From the NCBI GenBank assembly GCA_020634855.1, contig JACKAU010000012.1:260987-324986 (forward strand): a stretch of DNA of 64,000 nt, given 5' to 3'. This DNA comes from Anaerolineales bacterium. GTDB lineage: Bacteria; Chloroflexota; Anaerolineae; 4572-78; J111. The number at the start of each line of letters is the position of its first letter. Position 1 is the stretch's first letter. Below, piece by piece: positions 23,970 through 32,525 of this stretch. The notes beneath the pieces were generated by a model that saw nothing but the letters and a program-made list of their open reading frames with translations, searched no databases and was not told the DNA's origin. The position numbers and the translations under genes are program-made.

Positions 23970-24770
23970 ATGACTACAAAGCAACCCGCGTTTATTTACG
24001 CCATTGCCAATCAAAAAGGCGGCGTCGGCAAGACTACCACAGCGGTCAATTTGGCCGCATTTATGGCGGCCCGGCGAGCCAAAGTGCTGATTGTCGATGC
24101 CGACTCACAAGGCAACGCCACGTCCAGTCTGGGCGTCTCGCTGGCAGATGGGTTGCCTTCGATGTATGATACCCTGATCAACAAAGTTCCGCTGGCTGAG
24201 ATCATCAGGCCGACCTCGCGAGAGCGCCTCTATATTGCCCCGGCCGGGCCGGAATTAGCCGCGGCTGAAGTCGAGATGGTTCAACTTATGGCCCGCGAAA
24301 TGCTGCTGCAAAAAGCGCTTCAGCCGGTCATCGATGATTATGATTTTATTATCATTGATACACCACCTAGCCTGGGCCTGCTGACTGTCAATGCATTAAC
24401 GGCCTGCAATCAGGGCGTTATTATTCCGGTGCAATGCGAATATCTGGCCTTAGAGGGTTTAGGCCAGCTAATGCATACCATTAATCTGGTTCAGGAAAAT
24501 TTAAACCCCGCCTTGCAAGTAGCCGGGGTCGTGATGACGATGTATGATGTGCGCACCAATTTGGCGGCTGATGTGGTTAAAGAAGTTAAGGAACACTTTC
24601 CGGAACAGTTCTTTAATGCCATCATTCCTCGCAATATCCGGTTGAGTGAAGCCCCTAGCTACGGGGAAGATATCCTGGCTTACGCCCCCAACTCAACCGG
24701 TTGTGTCGCTTATCAAAAACTGACCGAAGAATTATTAAGTCGAGTCCGTCGCCAAATGGTTGGGGCTTAG
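23970..24770 (+). CDS. parA: Chromosome partitioning ATPase ParA/Soj
   Basis: 266 residues from ATG 23970. ANQKGGVGKTTTAVNLAAF is the deviant Walker A, DADSQGNAT and IIIDTPPSLG the Walker A' and B motifs. C-terminal NIRLSEAPSYG is the usual end. ParA drives ParB-parS complexes along the nucleoid. parB follows after 15 bases. Confidence 0.96.
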   Translation: MTTKQPAFIYAIANQKGGVGKTTTAVNLAAFMAARRAKVLIVDADSQGNATSSLGVSLADGLPSMYDTLINKVPLAEIIRPTSRERLYIAPAGPELAAAEVEMVQLMAREMLLQKALQPVIDDYDFIIIDTPPSLGLLTVNALTACNQGVIIPVQCEYLALEGLGQLMHTINLVQENLNPALQVAGVVMTMYDVRTNLAADVVKEVKEHFPEQFFNAIIPRNIRLSEAPSYGEDILAYAPNSTGCVAYQKLTEELLSRVRRQMVGA

Positions 24771-24785
24771 AAGGAACGAGAAGTT

Positions 24786-25658
24786 ATGACTAAAAGGCGT
24801 GGCCTGGGTAAAGGGTTAAGCGCATTAATCCCTCATTCAGATGACTCAGATGCCGAGCTGTCGGCCGGTGCGCTCGAGATTCCGGTCGATCAAATTGCGC
24901 CCAATCCGCACCAACCTCGCCAGGAGTTTGACGAAATCCAGCTCCGTGAATTAGCCGACTCCATCAACGAGCATGGTCTGATCCAGCCGCTGATTGTAAC
25001 CCAAGTGGGATTGAGCTATCAGTTGATCGCCGGGGAGCGGCGCTGGCGAGCCAGCCAGTTGGCCGGATTGGAAACGGTGCCCGTCATTGTCAAAGAGACA
25101 ACGCCACAGCAGATGTTAGAGTTGGCTTTGGTTGAAAACATTCAACGGGCCGACTTAAACCCTCTGGAAGAGGCGCGGGCTTATGCCCAACTAATGGAGG
25201 AGTTTGGCCTCACTCAGGAGGCTGTGGCCGAGCGAGTCAGTAAGAGCCGGACTGCTGTGGCCAACACCGTCCGGCTGTTGAACTTAAACGATGAAACCAA
25301 GGCGGCTTTGGCCTCTGGAACCATTACCGAAGGCCACGCTCGGGCGCTACTTAGTCTCAAGAGTGATCGAGACCAATTGAGAGCTTTGGCAACCATTATC
25401 GAGAAAAGCTTAACGGTACGCCAAACGGAAGCATTGGTCAAACAAATGCTCAGCGGCGATCAACCGGCGAAACCTAAACGTCCCCCGCTAACACCCCATG
25501 ATAAGGCTATGCTGGAAAAATTTGAGTCCAGGCTCGGCACCCGAGTGGAATTATCTCGCGCTGAAGAAGAGACGGGGAAATTGACCATCCACTTCTACTC
25601 GGAGGAAGAACTCCAGGCTATTTTCAATGCCATTTTAGGGAATGATGCGCAGCTGTAG
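24786..25658 (+). CDS. parB: Chromosome partitioning protein ParB
   Basis: 290 residues. N-terminal KRRGLGKGLSALIP contacts ParA; NPHQPRQEFDE and LIAGERRWRASQLAGL form the CTP-binding ParB/Srx fold; ENIQRADLNPLEEARAY and the helix-turn-helix (LTQEAVAERVSKSRTAVANTVRL) bind parS. The C-terminal dimerisation domain is present. I saw no perfect parS site in the window. Confidence 0.96.
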   Translation: MTKRRGLGKGLSALIPHSDDSDAELSAGALEIPVDQIAPNPHQPRQEFDEIQLRELADSINEHGLIQPLIVTQVGLSYQLIAGERRWRASQLAGLETVPVIVKETTPQQMLELALVENIQRADLNPLEEARAYAQLMEEFGLTQEAVAERVSKSRTAVANTVRLLNLNDETKAALASGTITEGHARALLSLKSDRDQLRALATIIEKSLTVRQTEALVKQMLSGDQPAKPKRPPLTPHDKAMLEKFESRLGTRVELSRAEEETGKLTIHFYSEEELQAIFNAILGNDAQL

Positions 25659-25675
25659 AAATTGTACCCGATTTT

Positions 25676-26449
25676 TTACAACATCAGAACGGGCGCCGGC
25701 ACATTAATCAGAAGTAAACTAACAATGACCGCGCTGGCAAAACTGGTGATCACTTTGGTCGTAACGGCCGTCCGGTTTTCGCGGGCCTGACCCTGGTAGA
25801 TCATCAGCAGCAAACGCGGCAGGAAGATAAACGGGGCGAACAGGCCAAATCCGGTCAAAATCAAGACCATAGCGGTGATTCGCTCGATGCTGCCCAAGAC
25901 TCGGTCTGAGGTGTCGATTCTTAAGGTCTGGTTGATTTCCTGTCCCTGCGCCGCCCAAACCGCGACCGTGATTTCCGCTTCCAAAACGGGGGCGGTACTA
26001 ATGAGCGCCGACAGTCCAATTAAATAGGCCATCAATCGGTATTGGTTAGGGGCATCTAATGTTGGCAGCAAAGCTAAAGTGCTAGGCGTCCAACCCGTAG
26101 CAGCCCAAGCAATCAAAGCAATTAAAATCACATGGGCCAACTGGTCTAAGAAAAGTAAGAGTAACCCTTTACCTTTCGTATTATCGGTAAATACAAAAGT
26201 TCTAAATTGGTCGATAAAAAGGTGTCCAATAAAAAGGACAATCATCCAGACCCACCAGTTTGGAATTGTGCCCCAGGTTAAAATAGCCGTAATGAAGGTC
26301 ACCACGGCCACATGGATGATTAACCCGATCCAACCCTTTCGTTTAGCCAAAACCAGCCAGTAGGGCTGTAATACAAAGTCACCCACAACGTGACCGAGAA
26401 GCAGTTGTAAAAAAAAGGAAAGTGCAATTTCTGAATTTACAAGTGTCAT
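25676..26449 (-). CDS. DUF3307-family polytopic membrane protein
   Basis: 257 residues with about six hydrophobic segments. LLGHVVGDFVLQPYWLV near the start and IGHLFIDQ are the conserved His/Asp motifs of DUF3307. Function unknown. Its ATG overlaps the stop of the histidine kinase gene by 4 bases (ATGA), so the two are translationally coupled and probably act together. Confidence 0.85.
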   Translation of the reverse strand: MTLVNSEIALSFFLQLLLGHVVGDFVLQPYWLVLAKRKGWIGLIIHVAVVTFITAILTWGTIPNWWVWMIVLFIGHLFIDQFRTFVFTDNTKGKGLLLLFLDQLAHVILIALIAWAATGWTPSTLALLPTLDAPNQYRLMAYLIGLSALISTAPVLEAEITVAVWAAQGQEINQTLRIDTSDRVLGSIERITAMVLILTGFGLFAPFIFLPRLLLMIYQGQARENRTAVTTKVITSFASAVIVSLLLINVPAPVLML

Positions 26450-27717
26450 GTTCTTTTTGAATTCTCGAGTAGATTTTCACGGATGGGTAGGGTAAATATT
26501 ACCTCTGTCCCTTTTCCTATTTGAGATTGAATTTTAAGATGGCCGTTGATAGCCTCGATTCTTTCTTGCATGTTAATCATGCCCAAACTGCCTCGTTTAT
26601 CATATCGTTGGCGAACCGCTTGAACGTCAAACCCCTGACCGTTATCCTTAATTTTAACAGTTAGTTGATCATTTTCGTGATCTGGCTGCAATATAATTCC
26701 AATCTGAGCATTTCGCGCATATTTCTTCGCGTTGTTGACGGCTTCTTGAATGACCGCAAAAATGGCGATTTCGGCTCGGCTTGAGAGCCGGTCAACGTCT
26801 TGTTTAATGCTCAACTTGACTTTGAGTTTGTCTGTTTCCCGCAGCCGTTCGGTATAAACTTCAAGCGCCGGAATTAATCCCTGCGTTTCTAAGGTGATGG
26901 GCCGTAAGTTGAACAACAGCGTCCGCAGTTGTTTGAGTGTTTTTCGGGCCAGGACCAGTGTCTTGTTTATTTCATCGGGCGCATATTCCGGCGCGCGATC
27001 AATTACTTCTTTAATGAACTCCATGTTCATGATAATGGCCGCGACAAATTGGGTTGGCCCATCGTGCAAATCTCTGGCCAGTCGCTTACGGACTTCGTCT
27101 TCAACAATAACCAGCTTGTCTCGCTCTTCTTTTAGACTCTTGTATAAGCGAGCATTCTCGATGCTGATAGCGGCTTTACTTGCAAATGAACTGAGCAGCT
27201 CCTGCTCAACCGGGCCGAAATATCGTCCCGGTGTATTTTGCATCACTTGCAGTACGCCGATAAGATTGGTTCGCGAAATCATCGGCACACATATGAGCGA
27301 GGTTAACTGAATATCAAAGTTGGCAGCGATAATGTGATAATATCGATGATCTTTATTCACGTCATCGACAATGAGCGGTTGTCGATTGGTGGCTACCCAG
27401 CCGGCGATACCTTTGTCAGAAGCAATTCGAGTGCCTTGCAAACTTTCGCCGCCGCCGCCTTCTACCACGGCAAAGACCAATTCGTCAGTTAGTTCATCCA
27501 AAAGCAGCAGCGACCCGGCCGAGGCGTCGGTTACTTTGACCGCGCCGGCCAATATTTTATGGAGCAACGGATCAAGATTTAATTCCAGCGTAAGCGACCG
27601 ATCAACTTCGCTGATAATATTCAAAATTCTGATACGTTTTTGCGACTCCTTGAGTTCGGCCTCAAGGGCGTTGATCTTGGTCTCAAGCTCTTTTTTTGAT
27701 TGAAGCGACTCGCTCAA
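26446..27717 (-). CDS. GAF-domain sensor histidine kinase (HisKA_3 type)
   Basis: 423 residues: an N-terminal coiled coil (about 5-40), a GAF domain (45-190), a HisKA_3 helix with the phospho-acceptor His in RDLHDGPTQFVAAI, and an HATPase with EAVNNAKKYA, DNGQGFD and GSLGMINMQERIEAI. No membrane segment, so it senses a cytosolic ligand or redox state. Start is TTG 27717 with a weak ribosome binding site. No response regulator lies nearby; partner unknown. Confidence 0.92.
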   Translation of the reverse strand: MSESLQSKKELETKINALEAELKESQKRIRILNIISEVDRSLTLELNLDPLLHKILAGAVKVTDASAGSLLLLDELTDELVFAVVEGGGGESLQGTRIASDKGIAGWVATNRQPLIVDDVNKDHRYYHIIAANFDIQLTSLICVPMISRTNLIGVLQVMQNTPGRYFGPVEQELLSSFASKAAISIENARLYKSLKEERDKLVIVEDEVRKRLARDLHDGPTQFVAAIIMNMEFIKEVIDRAPEYAPDEINKTLVLARKTLKQLRTLLFNLRPITLETQGLIPALEVYTERLRETDKLKVKLSIKQDVDRLSSRAEIAIFAVIQEAVNNAKKYARNAQIGIILQPDHENDQLTVKIKDNGQGFDVQAVRQRYDKRGSLGMINMQERIEAINGHLKIQSQIGKGTEVIFTLPIRENLLENSKRT

Positions 27718-27810
27718 GGTTAGACTCTGCCTGTTGGCTTGGTTTCATTACATAACTTAATAGAACGATTTTTTCAATTAAGTAAGCCTAACCCAGTCTA
27801 GATAAATTGT

Positions 27811-29496
27811 CTAATTATTAAGCAGCTTTTTCAGCAAAGGCATGGCTTCCTCAGCCGCCTCTCGCCCTATCTGCAGAAACTCATCGGCCTTGTCGTAATT
27901 CATCGCTGAATAGACTTCAACTTTTGGTTTTATCAAAACATCAACCTGTGTCATCCGGGTCTTTACGATTTCCCGTTCCATAATCGACATCATATTACTC
28001 AATACCCCCAGAAAATTGGGCTTTTGACTGCGGTGGACGGCCTGTTGGCCTCTGGCCCGCTCCGCTTCCAGTGAAGGTATCACGCTGGAGGCAATGATGA
28101 TATTGGCGCCTCTTTCGGCCAGCACGCTGGCCGGTACAGGATTAACAGCACCCCCGTCGATAAGGTAGTGTCCGTTGAGTTGGTAGGGTGAAAAGATGCC
28201 GATCATGCCAATACTGGCTCTAACGGCTTCGGCAATAGGACCGCTATCAAAAACGATTTCTTCGCCAGAAATGACATCGGCGGCGACCACATAAAAAGGA
28301 ATTTTAGTGTCGGCAAAGGTGGCATTATTAAATTGGCGAGCCAAATATTTGACGGTAGCGTTGCCTTTAATTAAGCCGCTCCAGGGCAGGCTAAATTTGG
28401 GATCCCACAAGCCGCTCTTTAAATCGATCAGCTTGATCAAATTCCTGGCAAAGTCGGCCACTTCTTCAACCGATTTGCCCGAGGCGTATAACCCGCCAAA
28501 CAGCGATCCGGCGCTGGTGCCGGCCACCATATCGACCGGAATGCCGGCCTTTTCCAGCATTTGCAGTACCCCAATATGGGCTATGCCTCTGGCCCCGCCG
28601 CTGGACAACGCCAGGCCAACCACACAGTGCGTAATTTTGCGGGCGGTGCGATCAATTTCAAGCTGGGTCCCATTACAATAAAAAATTGGACCATCCGCAT
28701 CCGCTTTGATCCAATCCGGTTCCGGTGTATTCAATAAAACGGTGGCCTTAGCTTGTTGCACTGCTTTGGCGTTAACCTCACTGTAGGTGGGCGGTAAAGC
28801 CATCAATACCCAGTCGAACCCATCGGCCAGGATGCCCAATGTTTCCCCCAACCCCTCGCTGGAGAGATCTTCCATCGCTTCGAGGATAACAAAATTGTTG
28901 TCGGGTAACTGCGCATTGGCGGCCATATCTGTCCCGGTAAGGTCGAGGACAATCACGCGCTGCCCGGTAATATTGAAGATGCTGTTGGCCAATCGCCACG
29001 CCTCAGCCCCAAAAACAGCGCTGATGGTGTAGCCGGGCCGCCGGGTATTTTCGGTGACCACATCGGTCAGGCGGCGACTCAACTCTTTGGTAATTTGGAG
29101 CGCAATAACCGGATAATCGACCAGCAATTCATCCATATCCGCTTTGTGCAACATCCACAAATCGGCGTCGATCGATACCGTGACCGTAGCCGAGCGGCGT
29201 TGGTTCAACAGCAGCGCCATTTCGCCAAAAAAGTTGCCCGGTCCCAGAAAGTTGACCACTTTCTCCGGTTGGCCGGGACCAACAATAACCGAGACTTTGA
29301 CCTGACCGGACTCAATCAGATACATGGCGTCGCCCAAGGTATCTTGGCTGAACACTACCGCGCCATGTTCCAGACGAATACGCTGCAACTTGGCTGAGAT
29401 AGCTGACAGAGCCTCAAGCGGTAAACCTCTAAAAAAAGGAATACGAGTTAAGCTGTCGATGATCGTGGTGTTGAAAGGGTTTGCTACTTCGTTCAT
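27811..29496 (-). CDS. Cyclic-nucleotide-binding domain fused to patatin-like phospholipase
   Basis: 561 residues. Residues about 15-135 are a cNMP-binding fold (FFGEMALLLNQRRSATVTV). Residues 150-285 resemble a P-loop-free Rossmann segment. The patatin domain (about 290-520) shows the oxyanion loop SSGGARGIAHIG, nucleophile GTSAGS and catalytic Asp in LIDGGAVNPVP. The layout recalls neuropathy-target-esterase-like lysophospholipases. It may hydrolyse membrane lipids in response to a nucleotide, but the phosphate-binding Arg of the cNMP domain would need structural checking. Confidence 0.92.
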   Translation of the reverse strand: MNEVANPFNTTIIDSLTRIPFFRGLPLEALSAISAKLQRIRLEHGAVVFSQDTLGDAMYLIESGQVKVSVIVGPGQPEKVVNFLGPGNFFGEMALLLNQRRSATVTVSIDADLWMLHKADMDELLVDYPVIALQITKELSRRLTDVVTENTRRPGYTISAVFGAEAWRLANSIFNITGQRVIVLDLTGTDMAANAQLPDNNFVILEAMEDLSSEGLGETLGILADGFDWVLMALPPTYSEVNAKAVQQAKATVLLNTPEPDWIKADADGPIFYCNGTQLEIDRTARKITHCVVGLALSSGGARGIAHIGVLQMLEKAGIPVDMVAGTSAGSLFGGLYASGKSVEEVADFARNLIKLIDLKSGLWDPKFSLPWSGLIKGNATVKYLARQFNNATFADTKIPFYVVAADVISGEEIVFDSGPIAEAVRASIGMIGIFSPYQLNGHYLIDGGAVNPVPASVLAERGANIIIASSVIPSLEAERARGQQAVHRSQKPNFLGVLSNMMSIMEREIVKTRMTQVDVLIKPKVEVYSAMNYDKADEFLQIGREAAEEAMPLLKKLLNN

Positions 29497-29775
29497 AGCT
29501 TCAGTTTATATTCAAAGTGCCTGACGCGCACGGGAATGTTAAAAATTATATCACTTCTGCCCCCAACTATCAATGGGACAAGAGGTTCAACAGTTAGGCT
29601 CAATCTGGCCAGATCTGACCGATTTAGCCCAAGACTTGACGATAAGTCACAAGATTTTAATTAATCACAATGAACTCTTGTTCAATTTGTCAAATTTACA
29701 TAAAAAGGCATTGTTTTGTTGCTTTTTATGTGAAGTTGGTTATAATGACTCTACATAATCTTGCAGGCAGATGCG
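29497..29775. other. Divergent intergenic region with promoter and hairpin
   Basis: An imperfect hairpin (ACATAAAAAGGC with GCTTTTTATGT, 29698-29731) overlaps the -35 of the promoter at 29719-29746. No gene is supported. Confidence 0.5.
29719..29746 (+). promoter_or_regulatory. Promoter for the L,D-transpeptidase gene
   Basis: TTGCTT (29719-29724), 16 bases, TATAAT (29741-29746). Predicted start about 29753, giving a leader of roughly 20 bases. Confidence 0.55.
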
Positions 29776-31254
29776 ATGCATACGGCTGAGTCAACTCGTC
29801 CTAATTCTCCTCAGACCAAATTAAATGAGGCCATTAATTTAGCCAAAGAGGGCCACAAACCTGAAGCGCTTGAGTTGCTGCGTCAAGCGGTAACGTCTCA
29901 GCCTGTCAACCAGGCGGCCTGGTTGTGGCTATCGGCGGTGACAGACGATCAGGTCGAGGCTGTGACGGCGTTTAAGCAGGCCAAGACGATCGACCCCTCT
30001 CACACCAGTCTGGTGCGAGCCGAAGAGTGGCTGACGCATCGCTTCCCGGAGGCGATTCTAACGGACCCAGACCCGGAGGAGCCGCCGCTGGCGCCAACGG
30101 AAACGCTCACATCGCGTCGAAATACGCTGCGAGTTTTTAATTTGGTCACCTTTGGGTTAGTCGTACTGGCGATAATCATCGGCCTGATTGTGCTGCTGCT
30201 AGGGTTGGTTTGGGAAGTGAACGCCACTGCCTTTGCCAGTAGCCTGCTGTCCACCGGCTCGATCCCGATTGACTCGCCTCAGCACCAGACGGTGGCCCTG
30301 GAGTTGGCCCTGGCCGAGCAAAATTGGCCTGAGGCTGTCGACATTTTGGAACGTCTGCATCAGAGCAATCCGGAATCGGAGTCGATTGCCCAGCATCTGG
30401 CCTACGCTCAGACCCAGTTGGGTGTCAATTTGCGTAGCCGGGGTTTTGTTGAGGAGGCGTTGCCCCACTTTGAAAACGCACTTAAACTGGCCCCTGAACA
30501 AGTCCGAACCCAACAAGAGCAGCGATTGGCTCTGGCCTATGTGTCGGGCGTGCAAGCTTATCAAGCCGGCGATTGGCCGGCTGCCATCGACGCGTTTGAG
30601 TCGATCTGGGCCGAAAGTAAGAGCTATACAAACGTTAAGGATTTGTTATTTAGCGCTTACTACAACCACGGCCTGGCCTTAAAAGCATCCGGAGCGTTTG
30701 ACCAGGCCAAAGCCAGTTTGGAAGCGGCCACCAAATTACATCCCGAAATGAGCGAGCCGCGCCGCCTGCTGGCCGAAGTTGAGTTTGATATGGCTCCGGA
30801 AACCTCATTGAAAACGCCGCTGGGGAAATCATCGATTCAGGATCGATTAATTCTGGTCAGTATAGCCGAACAGCGCATGCATGTTTACGACGGTCATAAA
30901 CTGGTCTTTGATTTTATTGTCTCAACCGGCGAACCCGGCCGGGATACGGCCATTGGCGACTTTGAGATTCTTAACAAGATCGATAACGCTTATGCCGCCA
31001 CCTGGAATTTGGATATGCCCTACTGGATGGGGATTTACTGGTCCGGGCCGCTGCAAAACGGCATCCACGCTTTACCTATTGTCAAGCATACCGGCTATAA
31101 ATTATGGGATGGCTACCTGGGGCAGCGAGTCTCCTATGGCTGCGTCATCCTGAGCGATGAGGACGCGGCCACTCTGTACAATTGGACTGAGGTCGGCACC
31201 CGAATGAAAATTGTCCCCAGTTTTGATTATTGGTCTTTTGACAAGGAAGATTAG
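29776..31254 (+). CDS. TPR-containing L,D-transpeptidase (YkuD), membrane-anchored
   Basis: 492 residues from ATG 29776 (TTG 29761 also open). Residues about 10-95 hold TPR-like helices, one membrane segment lies near 118-145 (VTFGLVVLAIIIGLIVLLL), and further TPRs (about 170-345) lead into a YkuD domain (about 355-470). The catalytic motif reads VSYGCVIL with Cys near residue 456; the usual HxxSHGC has His where Tyr stands here. These enzymes form 3-3 cross-links in peptidoglycan or attach proteins to it. The cytoplasmic TPR part is unusual and may tie the enzyme to a regulator. Confidence 0.88.
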   Translation: MHTAESTRPNSPQTKLNEAINLAKEGHKPEALELLRQAVTSQPVNQAAWLWLSAVTDDQVEAVTAFKQAKTIDPSHTSLVRAEEWLTHRFPEAILTDPDPEEPPLAPTETLTSRRNTLRVFNLVTFGLVVLAIIIGLIVLLLGLVWEVNATAFASSLLSTGSIPIDSPQHQTVALELALAEQNWPEAVDILERLHQSNPESESIAQHLAYAQTQLGVNLRSRGFVEEALPHFENALKLAPEQVRTQQEQRLALAYVSGVQAYQAGDWPAAIDAFESIWAESKSYTNVKDLLFSAYYNHGLALKASGAFDQAKASLEAATKLHPEMSEPRRLLAEVEFDMAPETSLKTPLGKSSIQDRLILVSIAEQRMHVYDGHKLVFDFIVSTGEPGRDTAIGDFEILNKIDNAYAATWNLDMPYWMGIYWSGPLQNGIHALPIVKHTGYKLWDGYLGQRVSYGCVILSDEDAATLYNWTEVGTRMKIVPSFDYWSFDKED

Positions 31255-31391
31255 ACCCCGTAAGGGTTGTAGAGTTTTAGTGTCAGGTAGATTGAAAAAA
31301 TAGTGGTCAACTGCTGATTGCCTACTTTAGCTCCATCAACTCCACAAACTCCATCAACTCTATAAACTCCACCAACTCCATTAACTCGATA
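31255..31391. repeat. CTCCA(T/C)(C/A)AA low-complexity run
   Basis: About 31329-31390 repeats CTCCATCAACTCCACAAACT-like 9-base units. It lies between convergent genes. No terminator is obvious. Confidence 0.6.
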
Positions 31392-32504
31392 TCAGTTAGC
31401 CGGTTTAACATCGGTTACGGAATTAAAGGTATTGACCTCTAAAATCCATCGACTGCCGGGCTGAAAGCGCTGGAATGCGGTTGGGTCGCGCACCACATAC
31501 GTGTAGGTTCCCTCAGGTGTTGAAAAAACAATACGATAGGTCTCATCCCGATTGGCCTCGCGTTGATCCGGTCTCAATGACAGGGCCGGCCAGCGGGGCG
31601 AAAAATCGTTACCGCGTAAAACGGCTTCATCGACCGCCTGCCATTCATTAACCGAATAACGGCAGAAATCATCGTAGACCTGATATTGGCAATCTTGCAC
31701 CACTTCGCCAAAGCCGCTGCCGGTATCGACCGTGTACGGCGTGCCGCAAATCTCCTGCGAATTGGGGGCCGGTTGATCTTGGGTACGCCGGATTTGCTGG
31801 GTGCAGCCTAAAACTACCCCCTCCACCGGAATATTATCGCGCCAGGCTTCCCGCTCCACCGGCACCAACCCTTCGATAATCACCGTACGCGTCCAAGAGA
31901 CATCATCGACCGTGCCGCTAATATCTTCGGTTCGACTGGAGAGCACAAAAAAGGTGATAATACAGCCCAATACCACCACGACCAGCCCAACCAGACCGAT
32001 GCGCCCCATCATGGAACTACTCTTTGATGAACTCGAGGCCGGTTTAGCCGCCGGTTGAACGGGTTTTTGGAGAGGTTCGGGCTTAGGTTGGGCTGCTGTC
32101 AAACTGGCTCCGCATTGAACGCAGTTAGGCGCATTAGGGGCGTTGGGCGTACCGCAGGCGGGACAGATCAGCGGCTCGGCCGGTTTGTCGTTATGAGCGC
32201 CTAAAACTTCGCCGGCCTTGCGCCGGGCGCCTTCGCTTAAATCGGCCCCGCATTGGCTGCACGTGGTGGCCGTAGCCGGATTGCGCGTGCCGCAGTAGTA
32301 GCAGTGAATATCGGGGCCGCTCTTAGCCTGAGCAATTTTCTCGTCATCCTCAATCAGTTTTTCCTGAGCGGGTTGCTGAAATTCAACATCGTCCGGTTGG
32401 GGCATACCGCAGTTCATACAAGTGCGGCGAGAACCGGGATTGCGCGTATCGCAGTTGGGACAGATCCACTCTAGCTCAACATAGCCCAGCGATTTTTTCG
32501 TCAT
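31392..32504 (-). CDS. Zinc-ribbon membrane protein
   Basis: 370 residues. Three zinc-ribbon or RanBP2-like fingers occur at about 14-33 (WICPNCDTRN...CMNC), 67-86 (CYYCGTRN...CSQC) and 114-133 (CPACGTPN...CVQC). A Pro/Ser-rich linker leads to a membrane segment (about 170-192) and an extracytoplasmic domain with six Cys. The fingers probably face the cytoplasm and bind RNA or protein. The outer domain is not recognised. Third gene after mltG and the MBL-DUF1670 gene, 21 bases downstream of the latter. Confidence 0.8.
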   Translation of the reverse strand: MTKKSLGYVELEWICPNCDTRNPGSRRTCMNCGMPQPDDVEFQQPAQEKLIEDDEKIAQAKSGPDIHCYYCGTRNPATATTCSQCGADLSEGARRKAGEVLGAHNDKPAEPLICPACGTPNAPNAPNCVQCGASLTAAQPKPEPLQKPVQPAAKPASSSSKSSSMMGRIGLVGLVVVVLGCIITFFVLSSRTEDISGTVDDVSWTRTVIIEGLVPVEREAWRDNIPVEGVVLGCTQQIRRTQDQPAPNSQEICGTPYTVDTGSGFGEVVQDCQYQVYDDFCRYSVNEWQAVDEAVLRGNDFSPRWPALSLRPDQREANRDETYRIVFSTPEGTYTYVVRDPTAFQRFQPGSRWILEVNTFNSVTDVKPAN

Positions 32505-32525
32505 TGGGGTTTAATTTGCCTCGAT

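Noticed and set aside
29573..29758. 61-codon open frame before the L,D-transpeptidase
   Set aside because: AT-rich, no ribosome site, overlaps promoter.
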